64,000 nt of DNA, from positions 3,720,001-3,784,000 of the forward strand of contig OZ244877.1 in NCBI GenBank assembly GCA_965221145.1. Reading direction: 5' to 3'. The position numbers and the translations under genes were made by a program. Position 1 is the first letter of the stretch. Each line of letters starts with the position of its first letter. This document shows, one piece after another, positions 23,876 to 33,085 of the stretch. The notes beneath the pieces were generated by a model, which searched no databases, had not been told where the DNA came from, and saw nothing but the letters and a program-made list of their open reading frames with translations. This DNA is from Bin5 sp965221145. GTDB lineage: Bacteria > Chloroflexota > Anaerolineae > Caldilineales > Caldilineaceae.

Positions 23876-25258
23876 ATGAGAAATTCAGGAAATAGACAGG
23901 GGGTGAAAACTCGCTTTTCCAGCACAGGCAAGCGTTTTTCCGGTCTGACGCGTGGACTGCTGTTGGCTGCGATTCTGATCGCCGGTCTTATGGTCTACCG
24001 CGTCATTCAGGGTAGCTCGGCGGCAGACGAGGCGACGGCGCTGGCGAAACAGGAGACAGGGTTGCACCCTGCTGCTGAGCCGACGGAAGCGACGCCCGAC
24101 AGCGCCCGGCAAGCCGTAAAGGCGCCAGTCCAGGCCGAGGATATGACGAGCGACGGAGTCCGCAGTGACGCCGCTCCTCCGAGTGCGGACATCGCCATAG
24201 CGCAGTCGTTTACAGTCGATGATGCGCGGGCCTACGTGTACACTGTGCGCATGGGTGAATTCTGGTCTCTGATCGCCAACAGGTTCAAATTGACATCTGA
24301 TCTTCTCAGAGGGGCAAATGTGGAGCTGTGGCAGTTGCGCGGTGAGGAGATCCAGCCCGGAGACCAGTTGACGATCCCCGGTCTTAGCGCGGCCGCCATG
24401 ATTCCACCGACTCTGTATACGGTTGAAAGCGGCGATTCCTGGTACGACATAGCCGACATGTTTTCGGTTACGTTCCTGGACTTGCTACTGGACAATTTCG
24501 AGTTGTGGGCAGAGCGCGGCATCAACATCGAGGCCGGCGATGAACTAAAGATTACATTTTTGCCGACCGAGTTGACACGCGGCGCCATCTCTTCTGGGAG
24601 CGAAAACGCTCCACTTGCAATGGCCCCATTTTCCGCAGCCAGGAATTATGGCGGCGGACCGCTCGTCACTGAGCGGAAGAATACGGCAGAGGCGGTCTCC
24701 GGTTCCACAGGCACATACGTTGTGCAGCCTGGAGACACGTGGGAGTCGGTCGCCGCCGAGACCGGCATCGACATGATTGCTCTGAAGGAAGTGAACCAAG
24801 AGCTTAGTGAGCAAGCATTGCAGCCGGGAGACGTGCTACGCATCTCCTGGATTCTACATGTTTCTGTAGCGTTTCGTCGGGCCGAGCGCCGCGGGGTGCG
24901 GAGTGCATCGGACCTTGGCAGTCTCTCAGAGGAGGAGTTGGCCGCGCTGTCTGCACGGGGGCTGTTCGTATATAAGGAGCAGTACTGCGGCATCTGCCAC
25001 CAACTCGACAGCGCCTCCACGAAAGGCATATTTGGGCCGTCCCACAATGGAATGGCTAGTTTGGCCGCTGCCCGGCTCCAAGATCCGGCGTACAACGGCG
25101 CGGCCACCGATGTGCATACCTATCTGTACGAAAGCATTATCGAACCGGATGCCTATTTTGTTGAGGGCTTCGCCCTGAGTCCCCATCGGATGCCAACGTA
25201 TCGTCACATTCCTGAAGACGATTTGGAGGCGCTGATCGTCTTTCTGGCGGAGCAGTAA
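23876..25258 (+). CDS. Membrane-anchored three-LysM protein fused to a c-type cytochrome domain
   Basis: 460 residues. Order: cytoplasmic basic N-terminus, membrane helix (GLLLAAILIAGLMVYRVI, about 26-43), Ala/Pro-rich linker, three LysM modules (about 118-165, 180-228 and 281-327, each with a V-x-x-GD/GE-x-W start and PGD/AGD-x-L end), then a cytochrome c domain with heme motif CGICH at 370-374. A distal ligand candidate is Met in HRMPTYRHIP near the end. LysM binds peptidoglycan or chitin-type glycans, so the heme domain would be held at the wall. I know no standard protein with this order. Partner electron carriers are not encoded next to it, though a lipoprotein cytochrome is at 57109. 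Confidence 0.87.
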   Translation: MRNSGNRQGVKTRFSSTGKRFSGLTRGLLLAAILIAGLMVYRVIQGSSAADEATALAKQETGLHPAAEPTEATPDSARQAVKAPVQAEDMTSDGVRSDAAPPSADIAIAQSFTVDDARAYVYTVRMGEFWSLIANRFKLTSDLLRGANVELWQLRGEEIQPGDQLTIPGLSAAAMIPPTLYTVESGDSWYDIADMFSVTFLDLLLDNFELWAERGINIEAGDELKITFLPTELTRGAISSGSENAPLAMAPFSAARNYGGGPLVTERKNTAEAVSGSTGTYVVQPGDTWESVAAETGIDMIALKEVNQELSEQALQPGDVLRISWILHVSVAFRRAERRGVRSASDLGSLSEEELAALSARGLFVYKEQYCGICHQLDSASTKGIFGPSHNGMASLAAARLQDPAYNGAATDVHTYLYESIIEPDAYFVEGFALSPHRMPTYRHIPEDDLEALIVFLAEQ

Positions 25259-25394
25259 TCTGGCGTGCTCAGGCATCTCGCCCGCTCTGTCCGGCGGCAT
25301 TTCAAACTGATTTGCGCTAGCGCATTATGTATACTGCACATCCCAAGTCAATTGCGCGTAATTTGCGTGCGCAGCAGGCAAGAGGAGGATTCAA

Positions 25395-27296
25395 TTGAAT
25401 ACTTTGCGTATTTCCATTTTCAGTATTCTGGCATTTGCCCTCGTGTCAGTGCTGTGGATCACGTCCGATAGCGCGATGGCGCAAGAAAAAGAGAGCGGCG
25501 GAACAGTCATCGTGGACGGGCTGAACGGGCCACAAGGCGTGTTGGCCATAGAAGATGGCAGCATCTGGGTTATCGACGTAGGACTGGGCGGCGACAGGGA
25601 AATTGAAGTAGGGGGCCTTGATCCCAACACCAACCAAGCCATCAAAGCGACATACGGCAATACAGCGAGGGTGATTCGGGTAACGTTGGGAGGCCAGCCA
25701 CAACTTGTGGCGACACTGCCTTCGATCTTTCTCGGCAGTGACATCGTCGGTGGCGCCCGGCTGGCCCTCCTCAACAATGAGATGTACGCCACGGCCGGCG
25801 TTTGGCAAGGGGTCGCGAGCGAAGAGGCGCTGCCGGATACAGCCGCAGTCTTGCGCATTTTGCAGGGGTCCGTGTTAGAGGTCTACCCCTTGTGGAAACT
25901 GGAGAAGGAGCAGAACCCGGACGGATTCGTTCTGGAGTCACATCCTTACGGACTGACCGCCGGCCCGGATGGCTTTCTCTACGTGGCGGAGGCGGGCGCA
26001 AATACGTTGGTGCGGGTAGACCCGGTTAACCGGACTGCCGAGGTCGTCGCCGTGTTCGAGGGCATTCCAGGCCCGCTGCCGAATCCATATCGGGGCGGCG
26101 CGCTCCAGTCGGATCCGGTGCCGACAGCCGTCGCATTCGGCGCGGACGGCCGCATCTACGTTTCGTTCTTGCCCGGTTTTCCCTTCCTGCCCGGTTCGGC
26201 CAAGGTCGTCGTAGTCGAACCGGGTTCGGGTCAGGTGGAGGACTACGCCACCGACCTGACGATGTTGACCGATCTGCGCACAGGGCCGGACGGAGAACTG
26301 TATGCAGTGCGTTTCGGCATCTTCACGGACGAAGGCCCGATACCCAACAGCGGCGCCATCATTCGCATCGGCGAAGGTGAAACTTCACAGGATGTCATCA
26401 CGGGGCTGCCCTTCCCCACATCGATCGATTTCGACATTAACGGGAATGCCTATGTAGTAATCAACGGCGCCAGCGTGGGCGCGCCCGGCCGCGGCGCGGT
26501 GATCCGTTTCGAGGGCGTTGCGGTCGAGGGCGCGCCGACGATTCGATTCGTAGAAAGCGCAACCAGAAATCTGCAGGAACCGGAGTTCGTTGCCGGTTGC
26601 GACAACCTGCCCAACCATAACGCGGTGACCAGCGCTCTGTCGACAATCGTGGCAACCAGCAACAACGGTGGACTGGGCAACCACATGTGGGCGACTCTCG
26701 TTGATCGCGACGGCGTGGTGTGCGCTGTCACGTATTCCGGCACCAACCGGGGATCCCAGTGGCCGGGCGGCCGCGTTCTCTCTGCACAGAAAGCGAATAC
26801 GGCTAACGCCTTCAGCCTGCCCCGGCTGGCCTTTTCGACTAGCAATCTCTACGCGGCAACGCTACCGGGAGGGAACCTGTACGGTCTACATGAAAGCAAT
26901 CCGTTGGATACATCCATTGCTTACGCCGGGCCGTCAAGAGACTATGGACAGGAGAGGGACCCCTTGGTGGGGCAGAAGCCCGGCGGGTGGAGCCGCTCTG
27001 GCGGCGGGCTTCCCCTGTACAACGACACCGGCAGCCTGTTGGGCGGGTTAGGCATCAGCGGGGACACACCATGCGCCGATCACATTGTCGCCTGGAAGCT
27101 ACGCGACGCGCTACAGCTGGATCACATTCCGGCAGGAGTGAGCGCCAGCGCCGATGACAACATCATCTTCGACTTGCAGGCGGGCAGTAGTCTCAGCGGA
27201 TTCGGACACCCCCTTTGCGGCTTTGACGAGGAACAGATGGCCGAGACGCTTCCGGCTGAATTTCCCATCGGGTCGGACGACGAGACGGAACAGTAA
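25395..27296 (+). CDS. Secreted beta-propeller protein, ScyD/ScyE-like
   Basis: 633 residues. Signal peptide at the N-terminus (ISIFSILAFALVSVLWITS, cleavage near AMAQ). The first 380 residues are a six-bladed propeller with NHL/SMP-30-like blades: GLNGPQGVLAIEDGSIWVID, YGLTAGPDGFLYVAEAGANT, TAVAFGADGRIYVSFLPG, LRTGPDGELYAVRFG, TSIDFDINGNAYVVINGAS. The remaining 250 residues are unassigned and contain several Cys (AGCDNLPNH, GDTPCADH, HPLCGF). TTG start at 25395 is preceded by AGAGGAGG. ScyD/E-like proteins are of unclear function. It lies directly behind the LysM-cytochrome gene on the same strand. Confidence 0.82.
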   Translation: MNTLRISIFSILAFALVSVLWITSDSAMAQEKESGGTVIVDGLNGPQGVLAIEDGSIWVIDVGLGGDREIEVGGLDPNTNQAIKATYGNTARVIRVTLGGQPQLVATLPSIFLGSDIVGGARLALLNNEMYATAGVWQGVASEEALPDTAAVLRILQGSVLEVYPLWKLEKEQNPDGFVLESHPYGLTAGPDGFLYVAEAGANTLVRVDPVNRTAEVVAVFEGIPGPLPNPYRGGALQSDPVPTAVAFGADGRIYVSFLPGFPFLPGSAKVVVVEPGSGQVEDYATDLTMLTDLRTGPDGELYAVRFGIFTDEGPIPNSGAIIRIGEGETSQDVITGLPFPTSIDFDINGNAYVVINGASVGAPGRGAVIRFEGVAVEGAPTIRFVESATRNLQEPEFVAGCDNLPNHNAVTSALSTIVATSNNGGLGNHMWATLVDRDGVVCAVTYSGTNRGSQWPGGRVLSAQKANTANAFSLPRLAFSTSNLYAATLPGGNLYGLHESNPLDTSIAYAGPSRDYGQERDPLVGQKPGGWSRSGGGLPLYNDTGSLLGGLGISGDTPCADHIVAWKLRDALQLDHIPAGVSASADDNIIFDLQAGSSLSGFGHPLCGFDEEQMAETLPAEFPIGSDDETEQ

Positions 27297-27336
27297 CACG
27301 CAGAGCATCAGAGATCAACAAGATTGGAGACAGGTT

Positions 27337-28233
27337 ATGGCACTCAGCCCGGAACAGGCCGAAACGTTCAAAAGAGATGGTGTTCTCATCGCCAAAGGTG
27401 TCCTCAGCGAGAGTGATTTGCAGCCGGTTATCGACGAGTTGTGCGCGTGGGTCGACGAGCGCGCCCAGGATCTATATGGCGAAGGCGAAATCACCGACCT
27501 CCACGAAGACGCGCCCTTTGAGACCCGCTACGGACTGCTGTTCGGCCAGAGCAATAAAATGGGGGAAAGGCTGGATATTATGCGCTCACGCGGCCGGGCG
27601 ATGTTCGACTTTCTGCACAATCCGAAGCTGCTGGACGCGGTCGAGTCGTTCACCGGGCCGGAGGTCGCCTGCAACCCGATCCAGCATCTGCGAGCCAAAC
27701 CTCCGGAACAGTTCGATCCGCACAGCGGGCCCTCCTTTCATGTCGTGCCCTGGCATCAGGATGCGGGCGTGATGATGGAGGAGGCTGAAGATTCGAACAT
27801 CGTAACCTGCTGGCTGCCCCTGGGCGATGCGACGGAGGAAATGGGTTGTATGCAGGCTATGCCTCGCGTCCACCGTGAAGGGTATCGCCGCCACCAGGCC
27901 GCTGGCGGTACGGCGATCGCGCCGGAAGTGATGCCCAAGTTGATGCCGGAGACCGAACCCGTCTCGCTGGCGTGTTCCAAGGGAGATGTCATTTTCCTTA
28001 CCCGCTTTACGCCGCACCGCTCTACACCCAACCGCTCCGACAAGTGCCGCTGGTCTCTGGATCTGCGTTATCAGACCACGGGGCATCATACAGGCCGCAC
28101 TGCGCATCCAGAGTTTGTCGTGCGCTCCCCCAGCAAGCAGCAGACGGTTATGCGCGATTACGAGACCTGGCGGCGGCTGTGGATCGATGCCTTCGAGAAC
28201 CCCCGAGGATTCGCCGGACACCGCACAGAGTGA
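27337..28233 (+). CDS. Phytanoyl-CoA dioxygenase (PhyH) family protein
   Basis: 298 residues, an Fe(II)/2-oxoglutarate oxygenase. The iron site is visible: WHQDAG gives His140 and Asp142, TPHRSTPNRS gives the distal His near 227, and SLDLRYQ carries the Arg that should bind 2-oxoglutarate. ATG 27337 follows GGAGACAGG and removes the spurious upstream extension of the frame. Substrates in bacterial relatives include compatible solutes (ectoine hydroxylase), halogenated or methylated acids and natural products; the specific one is not visible. Confidence 0.9.
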   Translation: MALSPEQAETFKRDGVLIAKGVLSESDLQPVIDELCAWVDERAQDLYGEGEITDLHEDAPFETRYGLLFGQSNKMGERLDIMRSRGRAMFDFLHNPKLLDAVESFTGPEVACNPIQHLRAKPPEQFDPHSGPSFHVVPWHQDAGVMMEEAEDSNIVTCWLPLGDATEEMGCMQAMPRVHREGYRRHQAAGGTAIAPEVMPKLMPETEPVSLACSKGDVIFLTRFTPHRSTPNRSDKCRWSLDLRYQTTGHHTGRTAHPEFVVRSPSKQQTVMRDYETWRRLWIDAFENPRGFAGHRTE

Positions 28234-28269
28234 ATCAGGGCCAACCAAACAGCAGACGGAAGGGAAAAG

Positions 28270-28791
28270 ATGAATAGCTCAAAAAGCTCAGAGGAGCATA
28301 GACGCCAGGCAGAGGAAGAGAAGGGCAGCATTGCCTTTGCGATCGTGACCGTCTCCGACACACGCACGCCGCAAACGGATCGCAGCGGCCAGACGATCCG
28401 CCATATGGCAGAGGCGGCCGGGCATCAAGTGATCGCCGCTCGCATCGTGCGCGACGAACCGGCGGAGGTAGCCGAGGCGCTGGAGGATTTCAGCGTCAGC
28501 GGCGCGCAGGTTATCGTCTTCAACGGCGGCACCGGCGTCAGCAAGCGAGATCGCACCTATGATGTGCTGTCGCGGGCACTGGAAAAGGAGTTGCCCGGCT
28601 TCGGTGAAATCTTTCGAATGCTCAGCTATGCGGAGGTGGGCGCAGCCGCGATGCTCAGCCGCGCCACGGCAGGCGCATACCGGGGGTGCGCGGTGATCAG
28701 CGTGCCTGGGTCGACCAACGCGGTAAAGTTGGCGATGGAAAAGCTGATCTTGCCGGAAATTCAGCACCTGGCATGGGAAATAGCCCGGTGA
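28270..28791 (+). CDS. moaB: MoaB/MogA-type molybdopterin biosynthesis protein
   Basis: 173 residues with the MPT-binding fold: AFAIVTVSDTRTPQTDRSGQ at the start, VIVFNGGTGVSKRDRTYDV with the GGTG nucleotide/MPT motif and an acidic residue after it, then GFGEIFRMLSY, and GCAVISVPGSTNAVKLAMEKLILPEIQHL at the end. MoaB/Mog adenylylates molybdopterin or is a paralogue with poorly defined role. No other moa genes are nearby. ATG 28270 is preceded by GGAAGGGAAAAG. Confidence 0.9.
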   Translation: MNSSKSSEEHRRQAEEEKGSIAFAIVTVSDTRTPQTDRSGQTIRHMAEAAGHQVIAARIVRDEPAEVAEALEDFSVSGAQVIVFNGGTGVSKRDRTYDVLSRALEKELPGFGEIFRMLSYAEVGAAAMLSRATAGAYRGCAVISVPGSTNAVKLAMEKLILPEIQHLAWEIAR

Positions 28792-28936
28792 CGGCGTTCG
28801 CACAGGATGGCTCGGCCAAGCCCGCAAAGCGCGCTACGATATCCACGTCAACTTCTCTGTTTCCAATGTTGAAGGAGCTGAAGTGCTATTCGAAGTCAAA
28901 TAAATTGTTTTCCGTTACGTTCATTCTAACTTACAA

Positions 28937-29137
28937 TAGGACAGCTTCCCCCGGCACAAATCGCTGTGATTGCGATTGAAAGAATAATCATACGCTGTCT
29001 CCATTGCGCAAGAATGCGATTCTGGAGGTGAATCGCTCTGTCTGAACAGACTTCCCACCTCCAAGAGGTGCCTCTTGTTGTGCCAAACTGATAGATTGTA
29101 AAGTCATTATTATCCTCATATTTCCAAAGGCTGGACA
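28937..29137 (+). promoter_or_regulatory. Structured leader with pseudoknot-capable hairpins before the glycosidase lipoprotein gene
   Basis: Non-coding. GCGATTC (29016-29022) pairs perfectly with GAATCGC (29030-29036), leaving loop TGGAGGT (29023-29029). That loop is complementary over 7 nt to ACCTCCA at 29057-29063. Between them is a perfect hairpin TCTGT-CTGA-ACAGA (29037-29050). CACCTC (29056-29061) can instead pair with GAGGTG (29065-29070). TACAAT at 28931-28936 could be the -10. The layout of two exclusive pairings suggests a regulatory leader. The preceding 28792-28930 holds nothing recognisable. Confidence 0.45.
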
Positions 29138-30550
29138 ATGACCTTGCGACGCCGCTTGCTTATCGCTGTTCTCTTGCTCATCCTGTTCTCTCTGGCCGCC
29201 TGTAACGGTTCTGACGAAAAACCGACCCAAACGCCGACACCAATGGAGGAAACGAGCGCAGCGCCGACGGATACGTCCGTCCCGCCGCCGGCCACCGACA
29301 CGCCAATTCCGGCCACCCCAACTCCCCAGCCGCAAGATACGGCCACACCGACCAGCGAGAATGCACAACCAACTGCGCAGCCCCAGCCACAAGAGACAGA
29401 ACAGCCGACGGAGAGTGGTTTCCTGCCGGCGACGATGGAAAGCCCGGATTTCGGCACGCAGGCGTACCTTTGGTGGCGGCCGGAAGTGGCGGAAAGGGAC
29501 TTGAATCTGATCCGCGAGGCTGGCTTCCATTGGGTAAAGCAGACCTTCGCCTGGGAGGACATAGAGGGCTATGACAAAGGGCACCTGGACTGGTCCTTCT
29601 CCGATCGCGTGGTTCAGCAGGTGAACGATAGCAATCTGAAGCTGCTGGCGCGGGTTTCGATCGATCCGCAAAAAAGGGAGTTCTGGGCCGGTCTGCCCCC
29701 CGAAAGCGCCGATCATTTCGCCGATTACGTCTTTGCGCTGGCTAGCCGCTACAGCTGCAAGCCCGGGGCGGTCGGCTGCATCCAGGCCTATCAGATATGG
29801 AATGAACCGAACCTGAGCCGGGAGTGGGGCCACAAACGTCCGAACCCGGCCGAGTATGTCCATTTCCTGGGTAAGGCATACGTTGCCATCAAACTGGCGA
29901 ACCCGAACGCGATCGTCATCAGCGCCGGCATGGCCCCCACCGGGGACAACAACGAGAAAGCCATGCCGGACGACCTGTTTTATGAGTTAATGTACGAGGC
30001 AATGGAGGACAACAGCGAGGGCTACTTTGACGCCTTGGGGGTCCACGGCGTGGGGTTTGCCGCGCCGCCAGAGTTGGAACCGGACACTGCGGCGGCGGAG
30101 ACGCGCTATGGGGGGCACCGCTTCTTCAGCTTCCGTCATGTGGAGGACATCCGCGCCATTATGGAAAGACACGGTGACGCCGACAAGAAGATCGTCCTGC
30201 TGGAGTTTGGCTGGACAACGGATCGGGTCAATCCCAAATACCGCTGGCATGGCGCGGATGCCGGCATCGATCTGGAGGTGCAGGCGGAGTACTTGCAGCG
30301 GGCATACGAATGGGCCGACGCTAATTGGCGCCCTTGGATCGGTCTGATGAGTCTGATAACGATGCCCAATCTGGAGTGGCTCAGCGACGGCAACCCCGAG
30401 GATGAAGAGCAGTACTGGTGGGGGATTATGGAGCCAAGCCCGTGCTGTGGCAAGCCTACATTTCGCCCCGCCTATATCGGGCTATGCCAGTATCTCAATG
30501 CCAAGGATGGGCAACAGTGCATCCACGCGCCGAAAGAGCCGGATCAGTAG
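29138..30550 (+). CDS. Lipoprotein with glycoside hydrolase (clan A-like) domain
   Basis: 470 residues. Signal and lipobox FSLAAC put the lipid on Cys22. Residues 25-100 are a Thr/Pro/Gln-rich linker. The rest is a TIM-barrel glycosidase: FHWVKQTFAWEDIEG, then YQIWNEPNLSREWG with the acid/base Glu near 222 after Asn as in clan A, and IVLLEFGWTTD with the nucleophile Glu near 356. It ends with a Cys-rich tail (PSPCCGKP, QCIHAP). The fold fits GH5/GH39-type cellulase- or xylosidase-like enzymes; the substrate is unknown. The surface anchor suggests action on external glycans. Confidence 0.85.
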   Translation: MTLRRRLLIAVLLLILFSLAACNGSDEKPTQTPTPMEETSAAPTDTSVPPPATDTPIPATPTPQPQDTATPTSENAQPTAQPQPQETEQPTESGFLPATMESPDFGTQAYLWWRPEVAERDLNLIREAGFHWVKQTFAWEDIEGYDKGHLDWSFSDRVVQQVNDSNLKLLARVSIDPQKREFWAGLPPESADHFADYVFALASRYSCKPGAVGCIQAYQIWNEPNLSREWGHKRPNPAEYVHFLGKAYVAIKLANPNAIVISAGMAPTGDNNEKAMPDDLFYELMYEAMEDNSEGYFDALGVHGVGFAAPPELEPDTAAAETRYGGHRFFSFRHVEDIRAIMERHGDADKKIVLLEFGWTTDRVNPKYRWHGADAGIDLEVQAEYLQRAYEWADANWRPWIGLMSLITMPNLEWLSDGNPEDEEQYWWGIMEPSPCCGKPTFRPAYIGLCQYLNAKDGQQCIHAPKEPDQ

Positions 30551-30582
30551 GGGTGAACGAACAGGACGACTTTGTGCGGCGG

Positions 30583-30801
30583 CTAACTGGTGATCTCCTG
30601 GAAGATCTGGATGGCGTCTTCCAGCAGACCGGCGATGAGTTCGATCCAGTCAGCCCCACCGGTCAGTGAGTCCAATTCAAGAGCGGACGGGTCCAGCTGC
30701 CAGTTTCTTGCGCCGTGGAACCAGCCGAAAAGCCCGGCTGCAATGACCAGAGCGAAGAACAGTCGGTTCAGCAGACGGCCGTAGCGGTAGAATCGGGGCA
30801 T
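30583..30801 (-). CDS. Small single-span membrane protein, unknown
   Basis: 72 residues if started at ATG 30801: MPRFYRYGRLLNRLFFALVI begins with a basic patch and a membrane helix (LFFALVIAAGLFGWF, 13-27), then an acidic, hydrophilic tail ending IQIFQEITS. Codon choice and a clean helix support a real gene, but no clear ribosome site is seen. The frame remains open upstream to 30870. Convergent with the glycosidase gene, 32 nt from its stop. Family not recognised. Confidence 0.45.
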   Translation of the reverse strand: MPRFYRYGRLLNRLFFALVIAAGLFGWFHGARNWQLDPSALELDSLTGGADWIELIAGLLEDAIQIFQEITS

Positions 30802-30872
30802 GGGCGGTATCGTGCCAAGTCTATGTGGCGCGCCATGCGTGGCGCGGCGGGCTGCCAGAGTCGATGGCATTC

Positions 30873-30900
30873 GCGCTCAAATAGCAAAGCAGTAGCGCAT
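30873..30900. repeat. 28-nt GCGCTC...AGCGCAT repeat
   Basis: GCGCTCAAATAGCAAAGCAG followed by TAGCGCAT; same family as 22175, 23478, 51329 and 60314. It lies between the small membrane protein gene and the tRNA. Confidence 0.75.
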
Positions 30901-31005
30901 GTCACATTATTCTGCTGTATCGGCCCGAATTTGCAAAATACGGGGTCGATGATATACTCGGCGATGGTTCAGCAGGCGCTGTCTCTGCAGAAGCAGACCC
31001 CACAA

Positions 31006-31082
<77 letters not shown>

Positions 31083-31229
31083 TTTGATCCCCAGGCGAAA
31101 CCAACAGTCGGTGGTTGCTAACACACCTCGAATACCTCCATCAATCTTCTCTTAACCGGTGGACACCACGCGCAGTTCAAGGACGGCTTGCCCCAAGTAG
31201 GTCAAATCCCCAATAGAAAGGACAAACGA

Positions 31230-32975
31230 ATGTATCAACAAGGAGGGACCATCAGCGATGCGCTGAAAAAGATCGAATCGAAAGAATACGTTTTGCCAGC
31301 CATCCAGAGAGAGTTTGTTTGGCGGCCTTGGCAGATCTGTTCTTTGTTCGATAGCGTGATGCAGTCGTATCCGTTCGGGGAATTTCTGTTTTGGCGAATA
31401 GACAGGGAACAGTCTTCAATGTATCGTTGGTACGGATTCGTCCGCGACTATCACCAGCGCGACAGGCCCCATTGCCCCGACTTTGGGGTTATCCACGACA
31501 GGTCGCTGACAGCCGTGCTGGACGGCCAGCAACGGTTAACTGCATTCAACATTGGCCTGAGAGGTTCAATGGCGGTTAAACGTCGCTATGGACGTTGGAG
31601 CAGTTCAAAAGCGTTTCCGGCCCGTGTCTTGGCTCTAGACTTATTGTCGCCGCCTGAACCGGATGAAGAAGGCAACATCTACACCTTCGAATTTGTCGAC
31701 AAATCTAAGGTAGGGCAAGAAGATGAATCCCTTTGGTTCAGGGTTTCGGATGTCTTGACCCTTGAATCCGGTCCAGGAATGCTTCGCTGGCTAACAGGAA
31801 GGGGCTTGAGTGATGCGCAGTTAGACTCTGCTTACTCAACACTTGACAGGTTGTATAGAGCAATTTGCGTCGATCCAACAGTCGTATATTACGAAGAACG
31901 AGGACAAGACCTTGACCGCGTCCTTCATATATTTATACGACGAAATAGCGGGGGCACCGTGCTCTCATATTCAGACCTCTTGCTGAGCATAGCCGTATCC
32001 CAATGGACGGAACTGGATGCGCGCAAAGAGGTGAATGAGTTAGTCGACGACTTGAACCGTATCGGAGAGGGCTTCAACCTGTCGAAAGATTTCGTGCTGA
32101 AAGCTGGGCTGATGTTGACCGATATAGCTAGCGTAGGGTTTCGTGTCAGCAATTTTACTCACGAAAATATGGCGAAGCTGGAAAAGAACTGGGACCGGAT
32201 TTGCAGCGCGTTAACCGCTACCGTTAATCTTGTTGCAAGTTTCGGATTTAACGCTTCAAACATTAGGGCACCTAGCGCGTTATTGCCCATTTCTTACTAC
32301 TTCTATCAGCACGGAACCAAACATGGCTTCGCAACCCTTGGCCGACACGCCGAAAATCGAAAAACGATTCAGGGATGGCTTACGAGGTCTTTATTAAAGG
32401 CATCAGGAATATGGGGGAGTGGGCTCGACACACTTCTTACAGCCCTCCGGGAAGTCATCCGCAACGCTGATGGAGATCATTTCCCCGCCGACGAGTTGCG
32501 CCGAGTAATGGCTCAGCGAGGGAAGAGTCTAGAGTTTACAAAGGAAGAAATTGAAGACCTCGCTGACATAGGCTTTGGCGACAGGCGGCTCTTCGCACTA
32601 TTAACGTTATTGTCTCCTTTCTTGGACTTGCGCAATCGATTCCACATAGACCACGTGTTCCCTGCAAGCCGTTTCACACCGGCTCAACTCAGGAATTCTG
32701 GCATCAGCGACGATAAGATCGAGTCTTCTCGTGATTGCGCCAATCGACTTGGTAATCTTCAGTTGTTGGATGGGGATATCAACAACGAAAAGCGGGCCAA
32801 GATGCCATCGGAGTGGCTAGCCGAGCTTCATCCGGAGCCGCAAGCGCGACAGGCCTATTGCGAGCGGTACTACCTGGGCGAAGTTCCAAATGAAATCGGA
32901 GGCTTTATGGAATTCTATGAAGCTCGGCACCTTCGCCTGCAGGAGCGGATCGGAGAGTTGGTGAATACGGTCTGA
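31230..32975 (+). CDS. GmrSD-like DUF262/DUF1524 defence nuclease
   Basis: 581 residues. The N-terminal DUF262 domain begins GGTISDALKKIESKEYVLPA and has the nucleotide-binding motif LDGQQRLTAF (Asp98). The C-terminal DUF1524 domain has the His-Me nuclease pattern FHIDHVFPASRF (His475) followed by NRLGNLQLLDGDINNEKRAK. This is the fused S-D layout of type IV restriction enzymes (GmrSD, BrxU) that attack modified phage DNA in an NTP-dependent way. The ATG at 31230 follows AAAGGA. Its base composition is visibly more A/T-rich than its neighbours and it sits 150 nt after tRNA-Val, both typical of horizontally acquired defence genes. No partner gene is adjacent. Confidence 0.9.
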   Translation: MYQQGGTISDALKKIESKEYVLPAIQREFVWRPWQICSLFDSVMQSYPFGEFLFWRIDREQSSMYRWYGFVRDYHQRDRPHCPDFGVIHDRSLTAVLDGQQRLTAFNIGLRGSMAVKRRYGRWSSSKAFPARVLALDLLSPPEPDEEGNIYTFEFVDKSKVGQEDESLWFRVSDVLTLESGPGMLRWLTGRGLSDAQLDSAYSTLDRLYRAICVDPTVVYYEERGQDLDRVLHIFIRRNSGGTVLSYSDLLLSIAVSQWTELDARKEVNELVDDLNRIGEGFNLSKDFVLKAGLMLTDIASVGFRVSNFTHENMAKLEKNWDRICSALTATVNLVASFGFNASNIRAPSALLPISYYFYQHGTKHGFATLGRHAENRKTIQGWLTRSLLKASGIWGSGLDTLLTALREVIRNADGDHFPADELRRVMAQRGKSLEFTKEEIEDLADIGFGDRRLFALLTLLSPFLDLRNRFHIDHVFPASRFTPAQLRNSGISDDKIESSRDCANRLGNLQLLDGDINNEKRAKMPSEWLAELHPEPQARQAYCERYYLGEVPNEIGGFMEFYEARHLRLQERIGELVNTV

Positions 32976-33085
32976 GCCGCTCTAAAATGAAGAAGAACTT
33001 AGCCCCTTGACGCCGGCTGCCACTCCACAGTCAATAACTGATCCACAGGCTATGACTACGCCTTTTTTGGGCGTCCTGCATACTG

